From an uncultured Aquimarina sp. (GTDB lineage Bacteria; Bacteroidota; Bacteroidia; Flavobacteriales; Flavobacteriaceae), in NCBI GenBank assembly GCA_947498775.1, contig CANMLL010000001.1:310001-374000 (forward strand): 64,000 nt of DNA, in the 5' to 3' direction. This document shows positions 55,736 through 64,000 of this stretch, piece by piece. The notes under the pieces were generated by a model that had not been told where the DNA came from, ran no database searches, and saw nothing but the letters and a program-made list of their open reading frames with translations. Every line of letters starts with the position of its first letter. Within the stretch, counting starts at the first letter, position 1. The translations under genes were made by a program, and so were the position numbers.

Positions 55736-58564
55736 TCAATGTGCTTCTAACCAATTGTCACCTAAACCTAAGTCAACATCTAAAGGAACTGCTAAAGAAT
55801 ATGCGTTTTCCATTTCAGTCATGATTAGGGTTTTGATGTCTTCTAGCTCTGGTTTGAAGACATCAAATACCAATTCATCATGCACCTGTAGTAACATTTT
55901 GGTTTTATAATTGCCTTCTTTCAACTTTTTATGAATGTTGATCATTGCAATTTTGATGATGTCTGCAGCACTTCCCTGGATAGGAGCGTTAACGGCATTA
56001 CGTTCTGCTGCACCACGCACTACGGCATTGGCCGAATTGATATCTTTTAGGTACCGCCTTCTTCCTAATACTGTTTGAACATAGCCGTTTTCACGAGCAA
56101 AATCGACTTGCTCACTCATGTAGTTACGTAGTTTGGGATAGGTTTTGTAATACGTATCGATTAACTCTTTGGCTTCGCTACGCGAAAGGCTGGTCTGATT
56201 ACTCAATCCAAAAGCCGAAACCCCATAAATAATCCCAAAATTTACTGTTTTTGCATTACTACGTTGTTCTCTGCTTACTTCATCGATTGGAATATTAAAA
56301 ACTTTTGCGGCGGTAGAGGCATGAATATCTTCTCCATTCTTAAAAGCTTCTATCATCGTTTCTTCTTCGCTTAAAGCAGCGATAATACGTAGTTCTATTT
56401 GTGAGTAATCGGCAGCGAGTAAAGTATATTCTTCGTTTCTTGGGATAAAAGCCTTTCGTACTTGTCTTCCTCGTTCGGTCCTGATAGGGATATTCTGTAG
56501 GTTCGGATTATTAGAGCTTAATCGCCCGGTAGCTGCTACCGTTTGCATATAATCGGTATGTACTCTTCCTGTAGTTTCATTAACTTGGGTTGGTAGCGCA
56601 TCAACATAGGTACTTTTTAGCTTTGCTAATCCTCTGTATTCTAAGATGTTTCTAATGATTTCATGGTCTTTTGCAAGATAAGATAGCACATCTTCAGCTG
56701 TTGAGTATTGCCCCGTTTTTGTTTTTTTGGGCTTCTCGACCAGCTTCATTTTTTCAAACAGGATCACCCCTAGTTGTTTTGGTGAAGCAATATTAAATTC
56801 TTCTCCGGCTTCAGTATAAATTTTACTTTCTAGCGTTTTGATATCTTCATCGAGTTCTTTTGAAAGCGTTTCGAGGAAACTTTTGTCCAAATTGATGCCT
56901 TCAATTTCCATATCTGCCAATACTCGCAATAATGGAATTTCGATATCCTCAAATAAAGAAACTGTTTTAGCGTCTTTAAGTTCGGGTTCAAAGTGTTCTT
57001 TTAACTGAAAAGTAATATCGGCATCTTCAACTGCATATTCTGTTTGCTGATCCACAGGTACCTGCCTGAAGGATAATTGATTTTTCCCTTTCTTACCAAT
57101 AAGTTCGGTAATAGAAACCGGGGTGTAGTTGAGGTAGGTTTCCGAAAGCACATCCATATTATGCCGCATATCAGGATTGATAAGATAATGTGCCAACATG
57201 GTATCAAATAGTTTTCCTTTTACTTCGATATTGTATTTTGCAAGTACTTTGATATCGTATTTAAGGTTTTGACCAATTTTTGAAATAATTGAGGCTTCAA
57301 AGAACGGTCGTAATTGCTCTATTAGCTCTTGTGCCTCGTTGCGATCCTCGGGAAAAGGTATGTAGAATCCTTTGGTGGCTTCCCAGGAAAAAGCAATCCC
57401 AACCAGTTCTGCCGTAAGTGGATTTAAACCTGTGGTTTCTGTATCAAAACATACATTTTCCTGCTTTAATAGATTTTGAAGAAATAGCTTCATGGCCATT
57501 CCGGGAGCTATGCTCTGATAAAAATGTTCTGTATTTGTGATTGTCTTTCTGCTAGAGTAGGAGGTGGTTTCTCCAGGGACTTCTTCATCCTCGCCAAATA
57601 GCGAAAACTGACCCGCGCCAGCCTGACCTGTTTTCTTCTTTGGTTTGGCAGTATTTTCAGAAGTTGAAGTAGTCGTTTCCTCTCCAGAAAAGATCTTCAC
57701 AAACTGATCCGTTAGTCTTCTAAATTCTAATTCTTCAAATATTTCTTGTACTTTTTTGGCGTCAGGTTCAGAAAGTTCATAATCATTGGCATTAAAAGTA
57801 ACATCGCAATCGATTATAATAGTAGCCAATTTTTTTGAAAGCAGCCCTAATTCAGCATTGGCTTCTACCTTTTCTTTCATTTTACCTTTTAGCTTATCGG
57901 TATTGGCCAAAAGCTCTTCCATAGAACCATATTCTGCTAGAAATTTTTTAGCGGTTTTGTCACCTACTCCTGGTAGACCGGGAATATTGTCTACGGCATC
58001 TCCCATCATTCCTAGGTAATCGATCACTTGTTCTGGTCTTTCTACTTCGAATCTCTTCTGCACTTCAGGGATTCCCCATATCTCGATACCGTTCCCCATT
58101 CGGGCGGGGCGGTACATAAATATGTTTTCTGAAACTAACTGGGCATAGTCCTTATCTGGGGTAACCATATAGGTTTGATAGCCCTCTTTTTCAGCTTGTT
58201 TGGCAATGGTTCCTATCAGGTCATCTGCTTCTACACCTGCGCGCTCTATAATTGGTATATGCATTGCCTTTAGAATTTCCTGAATGATGGGAACTGCAAT
58301 TTTTATAGCTTCGGGAGTTTCATCGCGATTTGCTTTATAATCCGGAAATATCTCCAAACGATCTTTGCTTCCTTCTTTATCAAACGCCACGGCCAAATGA
58401 TCTGGTTTTTCTCTTTTGATTACATCAAACAGTGAATTTACAAAACCCATTATTGCTGATGTGTCCTGGCCCTTTGAGTTAATTCTTGGATTTTTAATAA
58501 GAGCATAATATCCTCGAAAAATTAAAGCGAAAGCATCCAGAAGAAAAAGACGTTTTTGTGACAT
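55736..58564 (-). CDS. polA: DNA polymerase I
   Basis: A 942-residue polymerase. The 5'-3' exonuclease domain (1-290) starts RLFLLDAFALIFRGYYAL with VAFDKEG. The 3'-5' exonuclease domain has the catalytic FDTETTGLN near residue 375, and the DADIT motif, so proofreading is likely retained. The polymerase domain has motif A (LLAADYSQIELRIIA), motif B (RSNAKTVNFGIIYG) and motif C (LQVHDELVFDV). It repairs DNA and removes primers. Confidence 0.97.
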   Translation of the reverse strand: MSQKRLFLLDAFALIFRGYYALIKNPRINSKGQDTSAIMGFVNSLFDVIKREKPDHLAVAFDKEGSKDRLEIFPDYKANRDETPEAIKIAVPIIQEILKAMHIPIIERAGVEADDLIGTIAKQAEKEGYQTYMVTPDKDYAQLVSENIFMYRPARMGNGIEIWGIPEVQKRFEVERPEQVIDYLGMMGDAVDNIPGLPGVGDKTAKKFLAEYGSMEELLANTDKLKGKMKEKVEANAELGLLSKKLATIIIDCDVTFNANDYELSEPDAKKVQEIFEELEFRRLTDQFVKIFSGEETTTSTSENTAKPKKKTGQAGAGQFSLFGEDEEVPGETTSYSSRKTITNTEHFYQSIAPGMAMKLFLQNLLKQENVCFDTETTGLNPLTAELVGIAFSWEATKGFYIPFPEDRNEAQELIEQLRPFFEASIISKIGQNLKYDIKVLAKYNIEVKGKLFDTMLAHYLINPDMRHNMDVLSETYLNYTPVSITELIGKKGKNQLSFRQVPVDQQTEYAVEDADITFQLKEHFEPELKDAKTVSLFEDIEIPLLRVLADMEIEGINLDKSFLETLSKELDEDIKTLESKIYTEAGEEFNIASPKQLGVILFEKMKLVEKPKKTKTGQYSTAEDVLSYLAKDHEIIRNILEYRGLAKLKSTYVDALPTQVNETTGRVHTDYMQTVAATGRLSSNNPNLQNIPIRTERGRQVRKAFIPRNEEYTLLAADYSQIELRIIAALSEEETMIEAFKNGEDIHASTAAKVFNIPIDEVSREQRSNAKTVNFGIIYGVSAFGLSNQTSLSRSEAKELIDTYYKTYPKLRNYMSEQVDFARENGYVQTVLGRRRYLKDINSANAVVRGAAERNAVNAPIQGSAADIIKIAMINIHKKLKEGNYKTKMLLQVHDELVFDVFKPELEDIKTLIMTEMENAYSLAVPLDVDLGLGDNWLEAH

Positions 58565-58639
58565 GATGTGAGTTAAATTTTTAGAAATGCAATATAAAAA
58601 GAAGATTAATGAATTAAATGCGAAAACATATAATTAATA

Positions 58640-58675
58640 CAAAAAAGAAATGCCGTCAAGATCTGACGGCATTTC
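58640..58675 (-). terminator. Strong orphan terminator upstream of polA
   Basis: A perfect 12-bp stem GAAATGCCGTCA/TGACGGCATTTC (58647-58658 with 58664-58675), loop of five, followed on the minus strand by TTTTTT. It lies between two divergent genes (polA and the phosphoesterase), so no annotated gene ends here. It implies a small minus-strand transcript from somewhere in 58680-58960. Confidence 0.75.
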
Positions 58676-58966
58676 GCCCCAAAATAAAATTGATAACAAT
58701 GTATCAACTGCTATAAATATTATTGTAATTGTTTATCTATGATTGAATGTTTTTTTAAGAAACTTAAAATAATAGTAAATTATTGTTCGAAGGTACAAAT
58801 AAAAATTTTACTTCTAAAAGAATTTATTAAGATTTATGATTTTATAATGAGCTGTTTTTAACGCTTTTTGTGGTTTTAATTTATTATATCGTTAATTTTT
58901 ACTTAAAAATATCGACAAATTGAAAAGGAGAGATAGTTTTGTTGTGTTAATGAATTAGAAAAAATT
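58676..58966. other. AT-rich divergent spacer
   Basis: Very A+T-rich region without an open frame; it must hold the start of the transcript that ends at 58640-58675 and the promoter of the phosphoesterase gene. A GGAGAGA stretch near 58927-58933 is too far from the start codon at 58967 to be a ribosome site. Confidence 0.4.
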
Positions 58967-60205
58967 ATGCGTTGGTTGATCCCGATATTTTTGTACTTAT
59001 TGCTTGAACTTTATGCGTTTCAGGCCATAAAAACAATTTCCAAAAATCAAATTATACAAATTAGTTATTTACTAATTTCGGTACTGATTCTGGGGTATGT
59101 TATTTACATATTTGCAAATTATGATCGTAGTGTCGGGCCCACCAAATATACATTAAGAGCTAGTGGGATATTGTTGCTTGCATTGGTTCCAAAATTGATC
59201 CTTGTTTTATTTATGTTTGGCGAGGATATTATACGAGTATGCGTTGCCGGGTACACGTATCTAACCAATACCTTTTTTGAAGGAACTGCCACGCAGTATT
59301 TACCAGATCGAAGAAAATTTGTTAGCCAAATTGCATTGGGGATAGCTGCAATTCCGTTTACAGGGCTGCTTCATGGAATTTTTAGAGGGAAATATAATTT
59401 TAAAGTAATACATCATGTACTTCATTTTGACGATCTCCCAAAAGCGTTCGATGGTTTTCGTATTACACAAATCTCAGACATACACTCAGGAAGCTTTGAT
59501 GATCCTGCAAAAATAGAGTACGCCGTGGATTTAATTAATGAGCAAGAAACGGATCTTTTGCTATTTACGGGGGATATCGTAAATACAATGGCCAAGGAAA
59601 TGGATGATTGGATCGATACCTTTAAACGTATTAAAACTCCCAAGCACGGAAAATATTCAGTTTTGGGCAATCATGATTATGGAGAATATGTTACCTGGGA
59701 GAGTCAAGAGGCAAAAGAGGCGAATTTTGAGGCGATAAAGGATATTCATAATAAAATCGATTTTAATCTGTTACTTAATGATAGCACATTTGTTGAAAAA
59801 GACGGTGATAGAATTGCAGTTATCGGGGTAGAGAATTGGGGACATAATTTCAAGAAAGCAGGAGATTTAACAAAAGCTTCAGAAGGAGTAACAAAGGAAG
59901 ATTTTAAAATTCTTCTTAGTCACGATCCTTCTCATTGGGAGTATGAGGTTAAAAAGCATGATGATCATTTTCATCTAACTTTAAGCGGGCATACTCATGG
60001 CTTTCAGTTTGGAATCGAGATCCCTGGATTTGTAAGATGGAGCCCCGTGCAGTATGTATATAAACAATGGGCCGGAATGTATACTGAAATGGGTCGCTAC
60101 CTAAATGTAAATCGTGGATTTGGATTTCATGCATTCCCAGGAAGAGTGGGAATATGGCCCGAGATTACAGTAATCGAATTGAGAAAAGGAGCAAAGCCTG
60201 CTTAA
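58967..60205 (+). CDS. Membrane-anchored metallophosphoesterase
   Basis: A 412-residue protein. Four hydrophobic segments occupy residues 1-140 (PIFLYLLLELYAF, YLLISVLILGYVIYIF and others). The catalytic domain follows, with the metal-ligand series ITQISDIHSG, LLLFTGDIVN, VLGNHDYGEY, LLSHDPSHW and LTLSGHTHGFQFG. This is the YaeI/calcineurin-like family. Some members hydrolyse UDP-sugars or nucleotides on the outer face of the membrane; the substrate is unknown here. Followed at 81 bases by the thioredoxin-fold gene. Confidence 0.88.
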   Translation: MRWLIPIFLYLLLELYAFQAIKTISKNQIIQISYLLISVLILGYVIYIFANYDRSVGPTKYTLRASGILLLALVPKLILVLFMFGEDIIRVCVAGYTYLTNTFFEGTATQYLPDRRKFVSQIALGIAAIPFTGLLHGIFRGKYNFKVIHHVLHFDDLPKAFDGFRITQISDIHSGSFDDPAKIEYAVDLINEQETDLLLFTGDIVNTMAKEMDDWIDTFKRIKTPKHGKYSVLGNHDYGEYVTWESQEAKEANFEAIKDIHNKIDFNLLLNDSTFVEKDGDRIAVIGVENWGHNFKKAGDLTKASEGVTKEDFKILLSHDPSHWEYEVKKHDDHFHLTLSGHTHGFQFGIEIPGFVRWSPVQYVYKQWAGMYTEMGRYLNVNRGFGFHAFPGRVGIWPEITVIELRKGAKPA

Positions 60206-60286
60206 TTCTTAGAAAGTGTTATATTTACAAAGGTTTAAAAGGCCTATTGGTTAGTAAATGGCCTGAAACATAAAAGTTTTTGAACA

Positions 60287-60583
60287 ATGTCAAAGTTTGG
60301 AGATATAATAGGTATTAAGGTTCCGATTTTGTTGGATTTTTATACCGAATGGAATGAACCGTCTGTAGCAATGCATCCTGTTTTGAAGGATGTTGCTGCT
60401 GCTATTGGTGATAAAGGTAAAGTAATAAAGATTGATGTAGATAAGAATGAAGAGCTGGCAACTGCTTTACGAATTAAGGGGCTTCCCACATTAATGATTT
60501 ATAAGGAAGGTGAAATGGTTTGGAGGCAAAGTGGTGAGCAAGATGCCAATACATTGATCGGACTTATGAAAGAATATCTTTAG
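60287..60583 (+). CDS. Thioredoxin-fold protein without the CxxC active site
   Basis: A 98-residue, single-domain thioredoxin fold. The fold marks LLDFYTEW, VIKIDVDKNEELATALRIKG and the cis-proline LPTLMIYKEGE are intact, but the WCGPC active site is replaced by W22-N-E-P-S26, so there are no redox cysteines. It has no signal peptide. It cannot be a disulfide reductase; a chaperone or binding role is possible. The stop codon overlaps that of the convergent deacetylase. Confidence 0.85.
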   Translation: MSKFGDIIGIKVPILLDFYTEWNEPSVAMHPVLKDVAAAIGDKGKVIKIDVDKNEELATALRIKGLPTLMIYKEGEMVWRQSGEQDANTLIGLMKEYL

Positions 60584-61239
60584 AGTTCAATCTTATCAAA
60601 AACAAACCCCTTTTCTGTAAAATAATTCAAGACTCGAGGCAGCACGTAGGTAAGGTTTTTTGAAGCTTTAATGCTATCATGAAAAACTAGAATACTACCC
60701 GGTTCTGTATGATGTATGACATTTTGCAAACAAACTTCTCTCGATATGTTATGATCCCAATCCTTTGATAACACATCCCAAAGTACAATTTGGTATCCTT
60801 GCTTTTCCAATACTTTAAATTTTGAGTAGCTTATTTGTCCATAAGGAGGCCTAAAAAGCTTTTTGTTGTTTTTGACTTTATGATGTTCTAAAATTATGTT
60901 TTCACAATCTTTTATATTCTTAAGGTAAGTTTCGATATCACTTTTCCAAGCCTTAAGATGATTCATAGTGTGGTTACCTACTGCATGGTTGTCTGATATG
61001 ATTTTTTTGAAGATTTGGGGGTGCTTTTTTATGTTGTCTCCGATACAAAAAAAAGTTGCTTTAGCATTGTATTTATTAAGTTGTTCTAAGACAAATTCGG
61101 TAACTTCTGGAATAGGGCCATCATCAAAAGTAAGGTATATTTTTTTTTCATTTTCGGGATGAAGATGCCATAGATAGGTAGTAAAAAATTGTTTTAAAAT
61201 CTTTGGAGTTTTATGGGGAATCAAATGCGCCACGTGCAA
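60580..61239 (-). CDS. Polysaccharide deacetylase family protein
   Basis: A 219-residue NodB-domain protein of the carbohydrate esterase 4 family. Catalytic-site motifs are the YLTFDDGPIPE block (D39, D40), the metal-binding H90-T-M-N-H94, the RPPYGQ motif and VFHD near the end. It removes acetyl groups from N-acetyl sugars in peptidoglycan, chitin or surface polysaccharides. A signal peptide is not evident (start MHVAHLIPHK), so an internal location or a short uncleaved anchor is possible. The gene upstream on this strand has its own terminator, so it is transcribed alone. Confidence 0.9.
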   Translation of the reverse strand: MHVAHLIPHKTPKILKQFFTTYLWHLHPENEKKIYLTFDDGPIPEVTEFVLEQLNKYNAKATFFCIGDNIKKHPQIFKKIISDNHAVGNHTMNHLKAWKSDIETYLKNIKDCENIILEHHKVKNNKKLFRPPYGQISYSKFKVLEKQGYQIVLWDVLSKDWDHNISREVCLQNVIHHTEPGSILVFHDSIKASKNLTYVLPRVLNYFTEKGFVFDKIEL

Positions 61240-61244
61240 GAAGT

Positions 61245-61275
61245 GAAAAAGTGAGCCTCAAGAGACTCACTTTGT
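61245..61275 (-). terminator. Rho-independent terminator of the DUF2723 gene
   Basis: AAAGTGAG/CTCACTTT (61248-61255 with 61266-61273), 10-nt loop, followed on the minus strand by TTTT. It overlaps the leader of the deacetylase gene. Confidence 0.7.
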
Positions 61276-61278
61276 TTG

Positions 61279-64000
61279 TTATTGAGATATACTATCTTCT
61301 TCTGGGATTACTTCTAAAGAATCTTCTTGAGAGCTCCCTTGATTTTGAAACTCTTTGATTAAATCCTCTTCTTGTTTTTGTATTTCTTCTTCATTAAATC
61401 CTTCATCAGCAGAATACAATCTGGTAAACAATCCAAGATATTTATTAAATTCATCTGCTTTTTCCTCGATCATTTCACGATCCTGGTTGATCAATAGCAG
61501 ATCTACGACACTTCTGTAACGTTCTACATTAGTTACAATCTCCTCTGCATATCGATACTGTTCTTTAAGCTCTAGGCTACCAAAGTATGTAAGTTTCTCT
61601 TGGTATTTTTTGGCAATTTTATTCCAAAGGTCACGTGCTTTTTGTTTTTCGCCTACCTGATAGTAACCGGTTACATAGGGTTCGAGTAACGTGTAATACT
61701 CATAATATGCTATCGGCATTTTATCCATAGCCAAATCAATGATTTCTTTGGCTTTGTCTTTTTTGTTTTCTTGTATAAGGGCTTCAACTAATCTAGCCAG
61801 GTTGCTTCTATAGGTGATCGCATTTTTCCTGGTTTCCGGGTCATGGTAGATATTTGGATCGTTGCTGTTTCCCCAATCCCAACTGGTAACATTTTTGTAC
61901 ATAAGATCAGTATCGATCCTACCCATCTCAAAAGGATTGCGAGGATCCATTTTGGTGAGAATTGGCACTAATTTATAGGTAACCCCATCTAATTGAAGAT
62001 AGTCTTTCATCCATAAGAAATCATCATCCCCATAGCTTCCACCGGTAAAATAAATAGGTCGTTCCCAATTGTTGTTGGCAATAATATCTAGCATTAAAAG
62101 CCTGTTTTTAAATAACAGGTCTCCCTTAAGATGAATATCTATGTAGGGTACAATACGATCAGCATCTTCTGGTTTTACAATTCCGTTTTTAAGCACTGCT
62201 TCTTTGTCTACAGGAATTCTAATATGTTTTGTAGGGAAAGTGTTCACTTTTTTACCACTTTGCAAATCACCTTTGGTTCTTGGATCATCTGTTTCTATCC
62301 ATCGCATCCAATTTTTAATAAGCATGGTATCATTGGTAACGGGTTTGTAATAGATAGCATCATTGTTACCCCACTTATAAAAATCATGGGTTAATTGCGA
62401 AGGAATAGGCTTACCTTCATATGCAGCTCTTTTCATTTGATCTATATACCAGTCTGTAGCAAAAAGACTTGTATTTACGGTGCGTACATCGGTTCTATAT
62501 CCTTCTATTTCCTGTGCATACCAAAGTGCAAATGTATCGTTATCTCCAATAGTAAAAAGAATTGCATCTTTTTGACAGGATTGTAAATACATTTTTGCCA
62601 TGGCTTGTGCGGTGTATCGTTTAGAACGATCGTGATCATCCCAATTTTCTGAAGCCAATAGTACCGGAACTGCCAATAGACAAACAGTGGTAACAATAGG
62701 AGCCAGGAGTTTAGGTTTTAAGTATCCTTTTAGTAAATCAAATAATGCATAGACCCCAAACCCGATCCAAATGGCAAAAACATAAAATGACCCTACCAAA
62801 GCATAGTCACGTTCTCTGGGCTCAAAAGGTCTTTCGTTGAGATATATTTTTAGGGCAAGTCCGGTAAAAAGAAAAAAGATGAATAATACCCAAAAGTTTT
62901 TCTTATCCCGTTGAAGCATAAATACAAACCCTATAAGCCCTAATAATAATGGTAAGAAATAATAGGTATTACGGGCCTTATTTTTAAGCGCATCACTAGG
63001 TAAATTGTCTTGTGATCCCAGGCGTATTTCATCAATAAATTTTATACCGCTTAACCAGTTTCCTTCGAGATCGTTTAGGTTACCCTGGTTATCATCTTGT
63101 CTTCCAACAAAATTCCACATAAAATAGCGCCAATACATGTAACCCATTTGGTAATCAAACATATAGTAGATATTATCCCAAAAGGAAGGTTTTTGTACGT
63201 TTATGTAGTTGCCAAATGATTGTAAAAACTTATTATAATCATCGTTATCCAGTTTACCACTTGCATAATCCCGTCTAAACTTGGTAACGGCATTAAGTAA
63301 TTCTTCTTCTTCTTGATACTCTGGTTTTATAGTAAACTTTATTGGTCCAGTAAACTCCATATAATTGGCAATGTGCTCTGTGCTCCACATTCTTGGTAAA
63401 AATGCCTTGTGAGCATCGTCAAGGTTTTGTTTGGCATTTTTCCAATCGTTTACGATTACATATTTTCCAGTTTTAAGATCTTTTTCGTACTTGGGTTTAT
63501 CATCTTCGTATGGATTATCTTGGTCCAAACCTGCATAAATTTCTGTGAACTGAGGTCCGTAAAATAAATGCGTTTCTGGATATTGTTCCAGGTTATAATA
63601 CGCCAAAAGTTCTCGAGCATTATTTGGGTTATTTTCATTAATTACTGTGCCTGCGTTGGCACGAATGGGTAGCATTACCCAGCTTGAAAAACCAACAAGG
63701 ATAAATAGAATACTTAGCATTACAGTATTTACTGTGCTAGCTTTTATAGTTATAATTTGTTTTTTTGCATAAATGAAAAGGATGATAAAAAAACCACATA
63801 ACGTAATGATATTTAAATTAAAACTAATAACCAGAGTTAAAAGAATAATAGGCGCAATAACTAATATGATTGTAGTTAATTTGATGTTTTCTGATTTCTG
63901 AGTATATTTTATTCCGAAATAAAAAGCTGCTATAATAATAAGCCCTGCAATAATAGTTCCCGAATTAAATGGAAGTCCTATAGAATTTACAAAAAACACC
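61279..64000 (-). CDS. DUF2723 family membrane glycosyltransferase-like protein, 5' end outside the window
   Basis: Open from the window edge; 907 codons are seen and the true start lies beyond 64000. At least ten membrane segments are in the first 450 residues, followed by a large extracytoplasmic part. The central sequence DAILFTIGDNDTFALWYAQE with YRTDVRTVNTSLFATDWYID is the mark of the DUF2723 family, related to protein O-mannosyltransferases (GT-C fold). The end is acidic with a Glu/Gln-rich tail. It probably transfers sugars onto exported proteins or lipids (inference). Confidence 0.88.
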   Translation of the reverse strand, partial: VFFVNSIGLPFNSGTIIAGLIIIAAFYFGIKYTQKSENIKLTTIILVIAPIILLTLVISFNLNIITLCGFFIILFIYAKKQIITIKASTVNTVMLSILFILVGFSSWVMLPIRANAGTVINENNPNNARELLAYYNLEQYPETHLFYGPQFTEIYAGLDQDNPYEDDKPKYEKDLKTGKYVIVNDWKNAKQNLDDAHKAFLPRMWSTEHIANYMEFTGPIKFTIKPEYQEEEELLNAVTKFRRDYASGKLDNDDYNKFLQSFGNYINVQKPSFWDNIYYMFDYQMGYMYWRYFMWNFVGRQDDNQGNLNDLEGNWLSGIKFIDEIRLGSQDNLPSDALKNKARNTYYFLPLLLGLIGFVFMLQRDKKNFWVLFIFFLFTGLALKIYLNERPFEPRERDYALVGSFYVFAIWIGFGVYALFDLLKGYLKPKLLAPIVTTVCLLAVPVLLASENWDDHDRSKRYTAQAMAKMYLQSCQKDAILFTIGDNDTFALWYAQEIEGYRTDVRTVNTSLFATDWYIDQMKRAAYEGKPIPSQLTHDFYKWGNNDAIYYKPVTNDTMLIKNWMRWIETDDPRTKGDLQSGKKVNTFPTKHIRIPVDKEAVLKNGIVKPEDADRIVPYIDIHLKGDLLFKNRLLMLDIIANNNWERPIYFTGGSYGDDDFLWMKDYLQLDGVTYKLVPILTKMDPRNPFEMGRIDTDLMYKNVTSWDWGNSNDPNIYHDPETRKNAITYRSNLARLVEALIQENKKDKAKEIIDLAMDKMPIAYYEYYTLLEPYVTGYYQVGEKQKARDLWNKIAKKYQEKLTYFGSLELKEQYRYAEEIVTNVERYRSVVDLLLINQDREMIEEKADEFNKYLGLFTRLYSADEGFNEEEIQKQEEDLIKEFQNQGSSQEDSLEVIPEEDSISQ

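Overview
The window is a low-GC bacterial chromosome segment from a marine member of the Flavobacteriaceae (Bacteroidota), probably Aquimarina or a close relative. The evidence is the type IX secretion (T9SS) component PorT/SprT, a T9SS C-terminal sorting domain, Bacteroidota promoters (TAnnTTTG), DUF5686, DUF5916 and DUF2723 proteins, many SxC-type lipoproteins, and the r-protein order rplM-rpsI-rpsB-tsf-pyrH-frr. The genus is an inference; no marker gene fixes it.

Layout. 1-5.6 kb: the start of a PKD-domain surface protein, then two lipoprotein genes (a serine hydrolase and an unknown) that share a near-identical leader and promoter, facing an ECF sigma factor and its TPR-type partner. 5.8-13.7 kb: a conserved housekeeping block with TatD, AnsA, tRNA-Ser(GGA), an ExbB/ExbD/ExbD proton-channel operon, PorT, a PAP2-fold membrane protein and RpoN. 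14-34 kb: an accessory region with a 7TM/histidine kinase/LuxR regulator set, two tandem lipoproteins made of CBM21 domains, a DUF6196-MarR-GNAT-GNAT operon, a YbjN-like pair, an XRE/S24-like regulator, a TonB-type receptor/DUF418/serine hydrolase/LytS/LytTR cluster, and katG with an ankyrin gene. 34-46 kb: housekeeping genes again (asnS, an RND permease, a DUF5686 outer-membrane protein, frr, pyrH, tsf, rpsB, rpsI, rplM). 46-64 kb: DUF5916 protein, a third serine hydrolase, a 1,494-residue plant-type LRR adhesin exported by T9SS with a coupled fibronectin-III lipoprotein, polA, a metallophosphoesterase, a thioredoxin fold without its cysteines, a polysaccharide deacetylase, and a truncated DUF2723 protein.

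How genes work together. Much of the accessory content is envelope-directed: lipoproteins, TonB-type receptor, T9SS cargo, and three AmpC-fold hydrolases, with several local regulators (ECF sigma, two two-component sets, MarR, XRE). ExbB/ExbD would energise TonB-type receptors and PorT belongs to the secretion system that exports the LRR protein.

Best candidates for something new: the ECF module with duplicated promoter plus leader (2.9-5.6 kb), the tandem CBM21 lipoproteins (17.8-19.5 kb), the receptor/hydrolase/two-component cluster (22.7-30.2 kb), the LRR adhesin pair (50.5-55.6 kb), and three orphan terminators that suggest unannotated small transcripts (near 36.1, 42.9 and 58.65 kb). No rRNA genes, CRISPR arrays, transposases or phage genes were seen.
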